From Aquila chrysaetos chrysaetos (taxonomy: Eukaryota; Chordata; Aves; Accipitriformes; Accipitridae), in NCBI RefSeq assembly GCF_900496995.4, contig NW_024470400.1:45469-109468 (forward strand): a stretch of DNA of 64,000 bases, given 5' to 3'. Position numbers and translations under genes: made by a program. Position 1 is the first letter of the stretch. Each line of letters opens with the position of its first letter. Under the pieces are notes generated by a model. The model saw only the letters and a program-made list of their open reading frames with translations. It searched no databases and had not been told where the DNA came from. Of the stretch, positions 10,461 through 22,920 are shown piece by piece.

Positions 10461-13400
10461 AAAAGGGATGAGGGTTGGGGGAGGATGGGGTCCTCCCCAT
10501 CAGATCTCAAACCTCTGTAGAGATTCCCTACAGGTGTTTTTGGTTTCAGTGTGTCATGCCAGCGCAACAGCCCTGCCCCAAATGCAACCTCCCCAGCCTC
10601 TTTATCCCTAGAAATTCAGGTAGAAAATTTAAATTTTTGAGCTCTTTTCCCTTTTTATCAAATCTAAATTAACCAGAGATCTCAACATTCATCCCACAGT
10701 GGAGAGAGGTAGACAGAGGGTTGCCCACATACCCTGTGGTGAGCATGGTTTATCCAACAACAGCTTCCAGGTGAATTCCTCTCTGTTATTCCTTCTTACT
10801 TCCACAGGTTTTTTTCCTGTTTGCTGGGAAATTGTTTTTTTTCAGCTATGTCCAAGGTTATACAGCACTTTAAACCTTTCTCTCCGCCCTTCTTCCTCCT
10901 CTTAATCCCACACCTGCTGTTATTTGCGTGCACGCAGCCGCTTTGTTTTCCTGTCCCGTCAATAAAAATCAACACTGTCACCGTGATTAACAGTTGTGAC
11001 ACTCTGGCTACAGGCACTGCAGCGGGTTCAGGCGCACCGACCCCACGGCGGGGGGTCAAACAGCAAATGTCGGCGTAGGCGTTTGCCAAGTTTATTGCGT
11101 CGTTAATCCGCTGCCCGGAAATCTTGGGATAACAAGGGAGTCGCAGGGTAGGTAGGAGTGCCAACAGCCGAGCATCTGCCTGTACCCCCCAAACCGTCTG
11201 CTTGTGTATTCCCGTTGCCTGCCCTGGAATTAATCAAACTCCTCGTTGACTTATTCTGCCTTAAACCTCCCTGAAAAAGCGAGGGGGAAAGAGGTTGTTC
11301 GGCACATGCCGGCTGAGTCACAGCAGGGAACAGCGTTCCTGCCCAAGTGACTCACGCTTCTTAGAACAGAGTGTAAAAAAACCCCAGGGTTTAGCAACAG
11401 CTGTTTGCATAAATCGGCAATTTGAGGAATGATTAATTAGGGACCAAACTGAGGGAGTGAAGGAAGCCCCCATCCTGTGCAGAAACCCCTGGGCAGGGGG
11501 AATCCCAAATGATTTTATTGCTAATAGCTAAAAATTAATTAAAGAAATGGGGTTTTTTTGCAGCTAAGGAGATGAAATTATGCCCAGAAAAATGGGGAAA
11601 AAAAATAGGATTGGGATAATTTCAGGGGCTTTGCATCAAATATAGTCTGAGAGGTGGGTAAGAGAGGGCAGCAGCAGGCAAAGGTGAAGGAGGAGGTGTG
11701 TTGCAGACAAGGAGCATCACCTTTTCACAGTTGACCACCACCAAAATCCAGCAACTTAAGTCATCCTTTCCATTTAGCCCCTTGTAAGAGCAGCTCCTGT
11801 TTCTCTTCCAGATACCGGAGTTGAGCTGTCGCCTCAGGAAGGCGCTGCAATTCCAGCACCAGAGCAGTGCAGGATGATCGGGGAGGGACGGATCTGCTCG
11901 GATGCAGGCGGGAGCTGTCAAGAGTGAGTGAGGTGCCAAATTAAAGCCGTTAACACCCCAAAATCCGTCCCCTGGCTTGGAACAAGTGGAAGGAGCAAAA
12001 ATGGGGAGAAAAGGGGATCTTGGGCGTTACCTCCACGGTGTTACTTCGAAATGTGGGGAATCTGCTGCCCAACGTTGCCCAGATCCAGCAGTGATTGTTT
12101 TGTAATTGCTGATGGTAATTAGGCAGAGGTGGGGGGCAAACTCAAACATCTTCATCCCTGGCGCTCTTTAATTCTCTAATTAAGGTGAAATCCAGGCAAA
12201 CAAGCACCTCCGTGTTGTCACAACCCACCCCACTCTGCACAAAGGTGCTGGGCCACCAAAAAACCCCAAAAAAGGCCAAAGCATTCTGAAAGCTGCCCAA
12301 AATGATCCATTCCGGGCTTTTTTCCTTCAAATTGACCAAAAAGTAGCTGTGGCATGTTAGCAAGGAGAGGGGATTGGGAAACAAAGCCACATCTCCCATC
12401 AATATATGTTGTCACCAGGGTAAATGAATTACAAATGATGCTCTAAAATGCCCCCATCCCATCACTGGAATTATTTCTGGTAAGAAAAATCCTAAAATAA
12501 ATAAAAATAAGTCACCGCCATGTGGATGGGTGTCATTCGGAGGAAGTGCCATCAGTTTAGACCAGGTAAGGGTTGAACCATACCAGCATAAAATCAAATA
12601 GAAATTAAACCCAGCAGCTGCCTGGACCAAGCTCAATTAACCTCATTTTCTTAATTATTTTGCAGGCTGAAGGCTTGAAAAAGCAGTTTAAGCCCAAATT
12701 TTTGGTGTTTGCACCAAAACAGTGGTTTGGTCTTACAGTGAGAGTGCCCCGCCCGACACAGATGGGCGAGAGTAAGCAAGAGCCGGGACACAATTGTGTG
12801 GTGATGAGCTACGAGCTCATTAATCTAATGACTCGTTATTTAACGATACCTGTAAGAAACAGCAATCGATGTAAAGAAATACACAGTCAGGCTCCAGCAA
12901 GCCAGCAAACAGTCAGTGTGCTCTTCAAGAGGTGCCTTAATTCCTTACTAGGGGGGACTCCCAGTCTCATTGTGGGTAAAATTACCAGAAACAGTTAAAA
13001 ATGATGCAGTTAATTAATGACAGCCTCTAGGAAACGAGGTCTCGCTTGCTTTTACACCGTTACTGAGTCCAACAGGCTTCTCTTGTCCTCGATTCAGAGA
13101 CTGGGAAAGAGAATGAAAGCCCTCGCAGCTGGGCGGTAAGGTCTTTCGCCCCAACGTCAGCAGAACTGGCATTTCCAGTGATTTTTTTTTTTTTTTTTAA
13201 TTATTATTTTTTAAAAAGCAGAAGGGATTCGCATTCCTTTCTGCATGCCGAAGCGTTTCACCCCCTCGTTTCTCTGTCCATCCAAACAATCTGCAATTGA
13301 TGGAGACGGCGTCTTTCGGGAGAATGAATTTCACCCCATCATGCAGGAATCTGGCCGGGTGGTCACTCACCCTTCACTTAGCTTTTTTTTTTTTTTTTGC

Positions 13401-14251
13401 TGTTGTTGTTTTTTTCATATTATTTATGACTTTAAATTCCAACCCCAAGCTCCAGCCATGGATTGAGTTGCTAAAATACAGCCCGAGAGGGGTTTTTTAG
13501 CTTCTCCGCAGAGAGCTTTTAGCTTCTCCTTAGAGGTGGTGCAACGTTAAAGCCCGATGGAACCTTTTGCCACGTAACCGCTAGATTTACCAGTTTGTGG
13601 GATCTTAAAAGAAAATTAAGTCGAAGGCTGACATTTGACATCACCTTGATGAGTCAGGTGGTTGGCAGACAGTGAGTGTCACACCCTCGCCTCGACTGAG
13701 TGCAAACCGCAGCCCCTCTTCAAGCAAAAAAAAAAAAAAAACAACCCCAAAAAAACGAAAAAAAAAAAACCCAAACCCCCAAAAATCCTCCCGAACGAGA
13801 CATTTGGGAATTCAACCGTCGCTGTTTCATCCCGTCCAGTACAACAAACATTTATAACGGCGCGGTGTCTTATTTTCTACCGGTCGGCGCAGTCCTACGG
13901 TTCGATCCGTTGCTAAAGGTGAAGTTGATACAGGCAAGCGGCGATTTAATCCGGCAGCGAGCACTGCCTGTTTCGTCTTGGCTTCGTAGGGTGTTGGTTT
14001 TTTTTTTCTCCCCGTGCTGAGGGAATAGCCGGAGGTCTGCGGGGAGCGGCGCCGAGGATAAACGCTCACATCCCGTTTGCACGACGGGCTCTGCGAGAGG
14101 AAACGACACATCGCTGTCAGCGCACTGATTAGGGAAGGTGCGTGGAGTCAAACTTGGGAGTTTGAGCCGTAATTTAAGAAATTGAAAGAAAATAAACCCC
14201 CCAAAATAATAATAATAATTCATTTATCAATGTCTTTACCTTGAGTCGTCT
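10461..14251. other. intergenic region between CDC42EP2 and DPF2
   Basis: No exon-like conserved peptide was found on either strand. The sequence is AT-richer than its surroundings, with poly-T and poly-A runs at 13182-13199, 13383-13398 and 13727-13770. The part just below 14252 is likely CDC42EP2 3' UTR, but I see no clear AATAAA on the minus strand. Confidence 0.5.
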
Positions 14252-14965
14252 TCACGTCAAGATTTCCTGCCTGCCAGAATCCTGTATAGATCCACCCACT
14301 CTCTCTGCTTGGTGTTTCTCCATCACTTGCAGGACATCCTCCAAAATGGACGGCCCCAAATCCACGTGGAGGGAAAGGAGGGAGCCGGCATGGGAGAGGA
14401 AGGACGGCTCGGCGTTGCCCTTCTCCTCGGCAAAGCCGTTCGTCGGGGCGGCAAAACGCGAGGCGCAGGGATGCGGCAGCGGGGCGGCGTTTCTGCCCTC
14501 GCCGTTCTCCTCCCCACCTTCCCAGCTTCGCGCCGACGGAGCTTTGTCATCGAGGTGTAACCGCGGCGGTTTTGGTGGGGCTTGCGCCGAGGGCAGCGTC
14601 AAGGCCTGCGGCCCCCCGATGACGGGCAAGGAGATGGCGTTTTTGAGGAGGGGAGATGAAGTCTCCAAGGACGGCTGCTCGCATCCGGAAATGGTGGCCG
14701 TCCTGGAGAATTCGAACGGCGCCGTGTCGGGGCTGTCCTTGTCAGAGTCGAAGCTGCCTTCGGTCCTGGGGAGGAGATGAAACTTGCCCTGAAGGAAGGA
14801 GATGTCCCCAAACATGTCGCTCTCCCCGCCGCTGCCGATGTGAATCGTGTGCCTGAAGTCCCCCAAGGGCGGGCTGATCATGTCGGAGGAGAGGATGTCG
14901 CGGAGCTTCTCCTTCTTCCCCTTCCTGCTGCCCCTCTTCAGGTAGATCGGCACCTTGGTGGACAT
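14252..14965 (-). CDS. CDC42EP2: CDC42EP2 (BORG1), CDC42 effector
   Basis: This is an intact single coding exon of 237 codons starting MSTKVPIYLKRGSRKGKK. The family binds GTP-loaded CDC42 through a CRIB motif and acts on septins and actin at the cell cortex. The CRIB motif is at residues 30-44 (ISPPLGDFRHTIHIG). BORG homology blocks follow: DMFGDISFLQGKFHLLP, PLLKNAISLPVIGG, then APPKPPRLHL, and near the C-terminus LSLHVDLGPSILEDVLQVM. The ISPPLGDFRHTIHIGSGG context and SLPVIGGPQALTLP fit CDC42EP2 rather than EP3 or EP5. The protein is longer than the about 210-residue human form because of an extended Glu/Gly/Ala-rich middle and a C-terminal tail. An in-frame methionine five codons earlier (14980) is less likely, since family members begin at MSTK. 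A strong acceptor (T-tract then TTTTGCAG) ends at 15060, suggesting a 5' UTR start at 15059 spliced to an upstream non-coding exon. Confidence 0.96.
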   Translation of the reverse strand: MSTKVPIYLKRGSRKGKKEKLRDILSSDMISPPLGDFRHTIHIGSGGESDMFGDISFLQGKFHLLPRTEGSFDSDKDSPDTAPFEFSRTATISGCEQPSLETSSPLLKNAISLPVIGGPQALTLPSAQAPPKPPRLHLDDKAPSARSWEGGEENGEGRNAAPLPHPCASRFAAPTNGFAEEKGNAEPSFLSHAGSLLSLHVDLGPSILEDVLQVMEKHQAERVGGSIQDSGRQEILT

Positions 14966-15059
14966 CTCACCGAGGAGCAAAGCTCTTCCACGCCAAGTCC
15001 AGCCAACTCAAGAGATGGTTGTCTTCCTAGACCTCAGCAACGCGGGCTTTAAAAATAAT

Positions 15060-18000
15060 CTGCAAAATTAAAAAAAAAAATAAGGAAAAATGCTTAAAAG
15101 CAAGTTATAACATGTAGGACGGAGATCCTCAACGTCAACACGTCCCAGGAAATTAATTCCAGACGTTCGCCGGTTCTCTATCTAAAATTCGTTGGCTGCG
15201 TTATCGATAACAAAACAACCCAGGTAATTAAATCCAGGCACGCGGGGCCTCTCCTCAAGATTGGTTTTGAGTGGGAGAAAAATCAGGAACAGGGTCAGAG
15301 CAGGAAATCCAAGAGGATTTGCATCTTTATGGGGGAATCAGGGTCCGGAGTTAAAGGTTGGGAGAGCACAGCATTGGAAAGTGGCTTTTCTAGCCCAACA
15401 CATTTCAGTTCTCTCTCCTCTTGGCTGTGCATAATCCAGCCCCACCCAACGACGAGCTAAAATAAAAGATAATAGAGATTAAGGCAGGAGGGGGAAGGAA
15501 GTTGGGTTTTTTCCCGTTTTAGTCATATTCATTCAACTCTTGACAGTTTACGCATTCAGTTCTAGGCCTGATTTTTCAGCTGTAGGGAGGAAGAAAGTAA
15601 AAATGGGAAATTTTGGCGATAATAGCATTATGCACAACCTCGGGAGATGCCTTGGTGGGACAGAAAAAGGGTTGAAATGGGTTTCAGGCCACCTGAGCAT
15701 TACTTTTTAAAATCGGCATGTGAAAGGTCTGGAGATTTAGCCTTTATCACTAATTTTCTGGGGAAAAAAAAAAATCCCATCTCTCCACGTTTCTGTAAAA
15801 CCGTATCCGATCTGCTGTTGACTGCAAGTACAAAACAGAGTTTAAGTCATTTAGAGACAGGTTTGTCCGGCGCTGAGCCCCGCTGCCGCTAAAACAACCG
15901 CCCGTAACCGCTTCCAGCCCGTTTTACACTGTTTGTAACACACCTCCTGGTACATCCGCATTTGGAAAGTGAGACCCAACGGTGAAACCACCACCGAAAC
16001 CACCACGGCTGAGCCCTGCTCCTCACATCAACCCCCGAACCGTCCCGGCAAGAGGTCACAAGCAATTCCCCAGTTGTGGTTTTCCCATCAGCCGCCACCG
16101 ATGAACAACGCAAAGCCCAGCTGAGAAACAGTCGTTCCCCTTGTGTTTTACAGCCCCAGTAACCACATCAGGCACTTTTCTCTGGCTGAAACCCGCCCCG
16201 GCCGGTGCCAAAGAGCCAGCAAAAACCAGTCTGCAGCCGACGCCGGATGAATGGAGCCGGGTGACCTCCCCGAGGGCTGGCATTTCAATTACAGCGGGAG
16301 CCGCGCGCTCGGCGCTGTTAAACACCGCGTCAGTCGGTGGGTGTTGGCTCTGGGATTTCAAGCGCTGGGGTTTCGAGGCGGCACGGTCTCACCGAGACTG
16401 CAGAGGGCTGCCGGATCGTCCTGTCCCTTCCCCGAACCACACCTGACCCCTGCCCCTTGAATTTGTCCTTAAAAATATAATAATAATAATACACAGAAGG
16501 ATGGAAAATCCTGTGTTCACCTTCAACCACCTGATGCACCATCGTTATCGGTAGAAAGCACTGCCGAAACCACATCTGTGGTCTCATCCTGTCTATGCTG
16601 CTCACTTTATTCCCCTTTTCCCCCCCCAGTTGCCTCGTCTTGGTGCCAAACAACACGGTTACATCTCCCCGCCTGTGAACGGAGACCCACGTACGCGCCA
16701 CTACAGCCGGAGACGCTCCCGAGGTCACGTTGGGTTGACAGCAGCGTGGGGGAGAGGAGATGGAGCAGCAGGAGATCACCCAAACAGCTCGAAACGAAGC
16801 ACGGACGAGATGCCGACGATGCCGTCAGCATCAGGAACGCGGCCCTGGGAGGAACGCGGTCACCGGTAAGCCCGTTCCCGGCGGCTCCGGCCAGGGAAAA
16901 ATCCTGACGATGCAGAATTCGGCTTCGTTAATCCCGGGCGGATTAAAGCGGGTGGCGTAATGACAGCCTGCAGAAGCGGCGGCTGCGCCGCTCACGTGAA
17001 ATACAGGCGCCGTGAGGACATCGGGAAAGGGGGGGGCGAGAGGATGACGGCGGAGCCGATGCTGCACGCAGAGAGGGGGACCAAGGAAAGTGCTTCTTCA
17101 TGGAGATCTGGATTCGGAGGAGCACCGGTGCTTCCCAAAACGCCTGTCGGATGCATGGCCACAAGGGACCCCTGCTCAGTCAGCTTCCCCGGTGCCACGC
17201 TGGGGAACCCACAGTCGTGGGTTAGCTGCAAAAAAGCACTGAAATCATTAGGGGGGAAAAAAAAAAAAAAAGTGGATTTGTAGGAAAAAAAGCCTCTCGT
17301 CAGTCGGAAATATTTAATATTTTCAGGTTAGGATGTGGGATGATGCTGATGGAGACGAGTGTGCACCGGGGGGAGACCACCACCATGACAAGGATTGTTC
17401 CCCCTCCTGGACAGCACAGGAGCTTCGGTTCAACATCTTCACAGAAATCGCTCACCCTCACCCCAATTTCTCCCCCGCCCCATCCTCCTTTTCCCCAGTC
17501 TGGGCTCCGGCCGAAAACCCAGCACCCCACTGGGCTGGGACAAAGGCCGCCTGTGATCGCCGCGAGCGCCGAAGCGAGCTCCCGGGGCCGGGTGAACGCT
17601 GGGAAAGTTCAGGGCTGCGGGTAGCGCCCTTTCCCTTTGTGCGCAGGGAGAAAGAAAAGACCTCAAAAAAGGGGATTTGCTGCCAGCGCAGCCTGGGAAA
17701 GGGTCAGTGGGCCCCGAAAGCACGGGGAACAGGGATTTTTTTGATCAGAGAAATCCTTAAAATCCCTTTTCCCGGCATTTTCCTGCACCGGCAATCAAGT
17801 AAACCTGCTCAAAAGATGGGAGCGTTACCACTGCACCCGATTCCCTGCAGTAGTGATGCAAAACAGGTGGAAAACAAGTCGGAAAGGGAGCAAAACCAAA
17901 ATAAAACCTGCGATAACTTATTTACGGCTGTTTTCACCAGCGTTCATCCGCGCGGTGCATCCCCCCGTCAGCCAAGCTGCCGCAGGTGCCTCTTCCCAGC

Positions 18001-20449
18001 CTGCCGGGTGCATCCCCCGGTGATTGAAGTCTTTAACCAAAAGTTTTCTGCTTCCCAATTAACACTGCATGACGAGACGTACCCCATTAGCACTGCGGTT
18101 CGGTCAAGGGGGGATGGCGATTCGCCACGGTGCTGCTAATTAGCATTTCATGACAGAACCATCTCTAAAAACTCGTTAAAACCCAAGAATAATCCAGGCG
18201 TCCCATGCAATGAGACTCGTGGCTGTCGGTAAAGAGAGAAATGGGGAAAATTAGATGTTTTGTGGCAGGATAAAAGCGGGAGGTGCTTCAAGAGAAGATC
18301 CGAGGACTTAAACTCGACCTGCGCCCCACATTAGGCTTTGTTTTAGCTTCTCGTCGTTAAGAAATCAGCTGAAAGCCTGAGGCACAAGATTTAACATCCC
18401 TCCGACCATCTCTGCTGACATCCACCTCTGGGATATTCGCCCCTTTCCCTGATTTAGGGAAGTAAAATTTCCTACAGAGTAAAATTTGTTTCTTTTTTGC
18501 CCGTTTTCATCAATTTGGGCTTCGGTACATGAAATTTTGTTTCTTTTCCACCTGTTTCTGGCAGTTTAGGCTTTGCTATGTGAAAATTTTGTTTCTTTTT
18601 TCCCCATTTTCAGCAATCTAGGCTTTGATACACAAAAATTTGTTTCCTTTCTGCTGGTTTCCAGCGATTTATACCTCACTACATGAAAATTTGTTTCTTT
18701 TCTGCCCATTTTCAGCAATGTAGACTTTGGGACACAAACGTTTTGTTTCTTTTTTGTCCATTTTCAGCAACTTAGGCTTCAGGACGTGAAAATTTGTTTC
18801 CTTTCCACCCATTTTCAGCATTTTGTGCTTTGCTACACAAAAATTTGTTTCTTTTAGCCCATTTTCAGCATTTTATGCTTCGTTACGCAAAGACCTGGTG
18901 CTTCCTCAGCCCCCTGGTTACTCACAGAACAGCAATTTTCCTACCCCGGCGTCTCCGCAACTATTTTATCAAGATCTTGCAAAAATAATGATTAAACGAC
19001 GGCGGCTTAAAATCATTTTCCCACTTGAAGGTGCAGAAATCAAGCGAGTGAGCAACCGCCGCGGAAAACGAAGCCAGTTCCTTCCATCTTTCCTCCTCTT
19101 GACCCTTTCTGCACCTTTTATCGGTGCCCAGGGAAAATCCTCACCTAAAAATTTGCACCTGGAAAGAGGTTTTGCCCTTGTATCCCCCACAGAGGAAGGG
19201 ATATTCATGTGGGAGATGAAAACGCCCCCCCTCTTCCTGTGGTCCCCGAGCTGGAAGAGCGCCGGAGTGCGAAAAAAGGACCCTTTGGGGAATAGCGACC
19301 CTTCGGGATGGGGATTACAGATTTTTTTAGGGAATAAGGATGTTTCAGAGCGATGCCAAAAGCCTGTGGGGTGATGCCCCGGCAGCCAGCATCGATCCGT
19401 GGGGAAGGATTTATCCGAGATCATCCCGGTTATCGCAAAAGCTGAAATCGGTTAAAACGGGGAATTAATTTCTCTCCGCAGGATCGCGGTGCCATCGCTG
19501 TCCTACCTCGAGCATCCGGCGCCGAATCCGCATAAGGGGCACGCACCGGATGGGCAAGCGGGGAGGGAAGTGCTGCTGGTGAGGTCTCCGTGCCGAGGGA
19601 CACCGCGGCAAGGTGTGTTCGGGACACGGCAGCGCCGGCCGTCTCCTCCTAACAGCCGCATCATCAAACGCTCCTGGGTTTTTTTCCCCAGGACCAGGAA
19701 AACACCGATATCAGGGAGAGGTTTTCACCGATAAGGAAAATCCAAGGTGGAAAGCTTGAGGATGAGTAAACGCCGGCGCACGGTAGGAAAACGCGGCGGC
19801 CTCAACCGTAGCCAAACCCCTCCCGTGCCTCAGTTTCCCCGGCTGCGTGCCATGCGCCCCACTGCAGCGGTGACAAACTGAAGCTGAGAAGTTGGCGGGG
19901 GTGGGGGGTGCGGAAAAAAGCCTTAAAACCAGGGAAAACAGCTCTTTAGTGCAGCTCCTCCCGGCTGAGCCCCACCCGATGCCGGGGGAGCGCTGGGAAT
20001 TCCCGGGTGGGGATCCTGGCGCAGGCATTCGGGGTGGGATGAGGGCACAGGTCGCTCCTCTTTCCCCATGATGGGGTCGGAGTCCGTTCCAGCTATCCAG
20101 GCAACTCCTTGAAATGTGAATTTAAAAGTCCCCAAATCCGTGAATTCCCTGTTTGCACTGGAAAAAAAAATCCACCCCGAAAAAAAAAATTCCCGGAGCA
20201 GGATCCGGCCTCCCTCCCCAAAAGCACGCCATCTATTTCGGGGATCTGTCAGCTAATTTAAGCTGGGGACAGGCGGAAACCTCGCAGCTGGGGGCTAAAA
20301 TTAAGAGGTGGCTGCGGAGAACCGGGGAGGGGGGCGAAAAGGCGGGGGGTGCAGGGGAAGGGATCTGGTCTTTTTTTCCTGGAAAAAAGGATGGAATCAT
20401 CCCCCCTGCCCTTTAAATTGGGGATCAGGGATGTGACGGGGACACAAAA
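15060..20449 (-). other. probable CDC42EP2 5' intron / intergenic DNA
   Basis: Between the putative acceptor at 15060 and the CpG-rich region near 20.5 kb I found no conserved coding block. An open frame at 17333-18139 on the plus strand has no domain, splice support or codon bias. A T-rich tandem repeat lies at 18480-18890. TAATTA-rich patches are scattered through, without a recognisable element. Confidence 0.5.
18480..18890. repeat. about 60-bp T-rich tandem repeat, roughly seven copies
   Basis: The repeating unit contains AAAATTTGTTTCTTTT, then CCCATTTTCAGCAATTTAGG, then CTTTGNTACA. Units are spaced about 58 to 61 bp and are diverged by point changes and small indels. Each unit carries a pyrimidine tract followed by TTTTCAG, resembling a plus-strand 3' splice site. 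Confidence 0.85.
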
Positions 20450-21060
20450 ACATCCTTAATGGCATGAAAAAGAACTGCCCCCCCCCACCTTGTCCTCAGC
20501 ATCCCAACGCAGGGCCTGACCGCTCGCAGCGGTAGGGATTTGCAAATTTGCAAACCGGTGCCGTGAGTTGCCGGGAAGAGAGGCCGAGTCCCCCCCCCAC
20601 CGCCCAGCTCCCAGATTTACCGCCGTGTCCCCCACCGTCACCCTACGGCTACACCCGATGCCGACACCGGTGACCCGGAGTGGGGACGGCAACCCGGGTT
20701 GGGGGGATCTCACCGGAAAGCAAGACCGGGGTCGCGGCCGATACTCACCGCGCGTCTTCCTCCCGGTCTGGCGGCTGAGCCAGAGCCAACCGCGGCCGTT
20801 CCCTTCCTCCCAATGCCGGAGCGTCGGCGCAGCCGGCACCGAGCCAACGTGCAAGCCCCACCCCGGCACGGGGCCTCGCTTCCCCCTTCCCGGGGGGGCT
20901 CCTCTTTTTTTTTTTTTTTTTTCTTCCCCCCTTTCCCAAAACACGGAACGACGGCGTTCGCTTCTCACCGGGATGAAGAGCCGGATGGCTTCGCCTTTCC
21001 CACGGCAGGCAGGAACGCCATCGTGCCTCGATTTCCCCGCTCCGCCGTGGGAAGACGCAG
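20450..21060 (-). promoter_or_regulatory. CpG-rich region, candidate CDC42EP2 promoter and non-coding first exon
   Basis: This block is CpG-rich relative to its flanks and carries a strong minus-strand donor, GCGCG|GTGAGTAT, whose exon side ends at 20749. That is the arrangement expected for a 5' UTR exon of CDC42EP2, which in mammals also has a non-coding first exon. Assignment is by position only; transcription is not shown by sequence. Confidence 0.35.
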
Positions 21061-22920
21061 CGATGCAGCTCTCTGTTAGAAAAATCCCTGGGGAAAGAAA
21101 AATAAAGCTGGAAAAATCTGCCCCCCCCTCCTCCCCCCAAATCCCTGGCCAACTCGTAATGCTGGAGCTGTCACTCGTTTAAATCCCAAATTAGTCTCGT
21201 CCTCAAGGATCATCTAATTAAGAGGCAAGTGAGATGCTGGCTGCTTCAGTCCTGATGTGTTTGAATCAACCCGACCACCCCCCCAGCACCCACCTTGTCC
21301 CGCTTGTGTTCTAACCAAAACCAGCATTTTTAGGAGGGGAAACTGAGGCTGGACAAGGAACTTCGAAGCCAAAAATGGGGAAAAAATGGGGTTTTGCTCC
21401 TCTGCTCCTGCAGCAGGTGGAAAAAAAACCACCCCAAAAACCTGGAAACTGAAAAAAGCAGGAGGAAAAAGAAAAACCTCTTTACCCACGCTGGGAAAAA
21501 ACAGCATTTTTATTTGGGGTGAGAAGTGCTAAAATCGGCAAAAGATCAGAGGAGGAACTGAGACTGAGATGTGACAGTTGGAGAAGACGACGACACTGCC
21601 CAGCTGCTTTGCACTGATATTTGGGGAGAAACCAGAGCTTTTCGGGCAAATCCTGGCCAGCCAGACTTACACGCAAAAATTGTGAGGGGATCTCCCTCCC
21701 CGGACCCTGTTTTCCCCCTTTTTTACCCTAAATACGCCCTCACGCCCACATGGGATTTAAAGGGTGAGAGAAGATAAACACGCTGCTTTTACGGAGAGTC
21801 TGTAATAAGGCCGGGTGGGTAATTAAGTGGAAAATTAACGAAGGGAGCCGCGCGCCGGCTCAGCACCAACCGACAACATCATTTTCCAGCCTCCCGACGC
21901 CTGTAACTACCCCGCGGCGGGGAGTTACGAAATTCATTCCCTTTCTTCACATCGGATTTACCTTTTTTTCGGCAAAAAAAAAAAATCCTTTTTCCACCTT
22001 TCTTTCCCTGTGCCTGGCCTTGGAGCGGAATAAACACCAGGAGAGCCGGAACCGAGCGGAGCAGGGAGGGATTTTAATCAATTTTTCCAGCTTCCTCGCC
22101 GCAAATTTGAGGCAAAAAGTGGGGGAAAATGTTTCAAACCCAAACCCGACGCTGGTATTTTGCCCGCAGCCAAGCCAGGAGCTGCGGCATCCTTCACCGA
22201 AACTGGTGAAGCAGTGGTGCAGCCCCCCCGGGCACCTGTAAATTAATTGCTTTTGGACTAATTAAACTCAGAGTCCCATAATGAGGAAGCTCATCCCAAA
22301 CGATGTCACCCAGGAGGTGAATCCAGGACACCGGTACCTCGGCAGAGGAGGATTTCGGCCCCACCGTGTGCCAAGATTCCCCTTTCCACACCAGGATTTC
22401 CCCTTTTCTGTGGGTAAATCCAGCTGGAGGATTATCTTCGTTTACCTAACGAGCAGGAGAGGAAGACACGGGGAGTCCGTGTCCTCCCGCTCCAGCTAAC
22501 GAGCAACCCCAAATCACCCTACGCCCGCATCGCTGTTAATCCAGCACATCCGAAACCACACCTGCAAAAAAAAAAAAAAAACCAAAAACCAACCCCGCTA
22601 CAAAACCCAGCTTCCTGCCACCTCGTGCTTAGCATTAATCAATTAATTAGCAATTATTAGGATGGAGTCTCTGCCTCCATCCATGGAGAAGAGTCCCACC
22701 ACAGCAGGGTGGCTCCAGGAGGAACCGGGGCACGGCGCAAAGTCAGCACCTCGTGAAAGGGGGTCAGGCGAAGGCAGCTTCGGGCACGGGGACACACACA
22801 AACGTTTTGGGTGGGTTTTAACCAAAATTCAAAGTGTATTTTAACATCCGTTTGTTTCCAGGAAGGAATTAAGTCGTAGGTGGAAGAAGGGTCGAAAAAA
22901 TAAGTCTCTGTCCCGACGAT

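Noticed and set aside
9575-10567. 330-codon Pro/Ser-rich frame opposite the purine tract
   Set aside because: Pyrimidine-only sequence lacks stop codons. The frame crosses the real DPF2 exon 1 in the wrong phase.
13885-13910. GGTTCGATCC resembling a tRNA B-box
   Set aside because: No matching A-box or cloverleaf arms could be found in the preceding 50 to 70 bases.
14966-14980. Alternative upstream start for CDC42EP2 (MLLGE extension)
   Set aside because: Family members begin MSTK, and the extra five codons lie in the predicted 5' UTR.
17333-18139. 268-codon plus-strand frame
   Set aside because: No recognisable domain, no coding bias, and it lies in probable CDC42EP2 intron.
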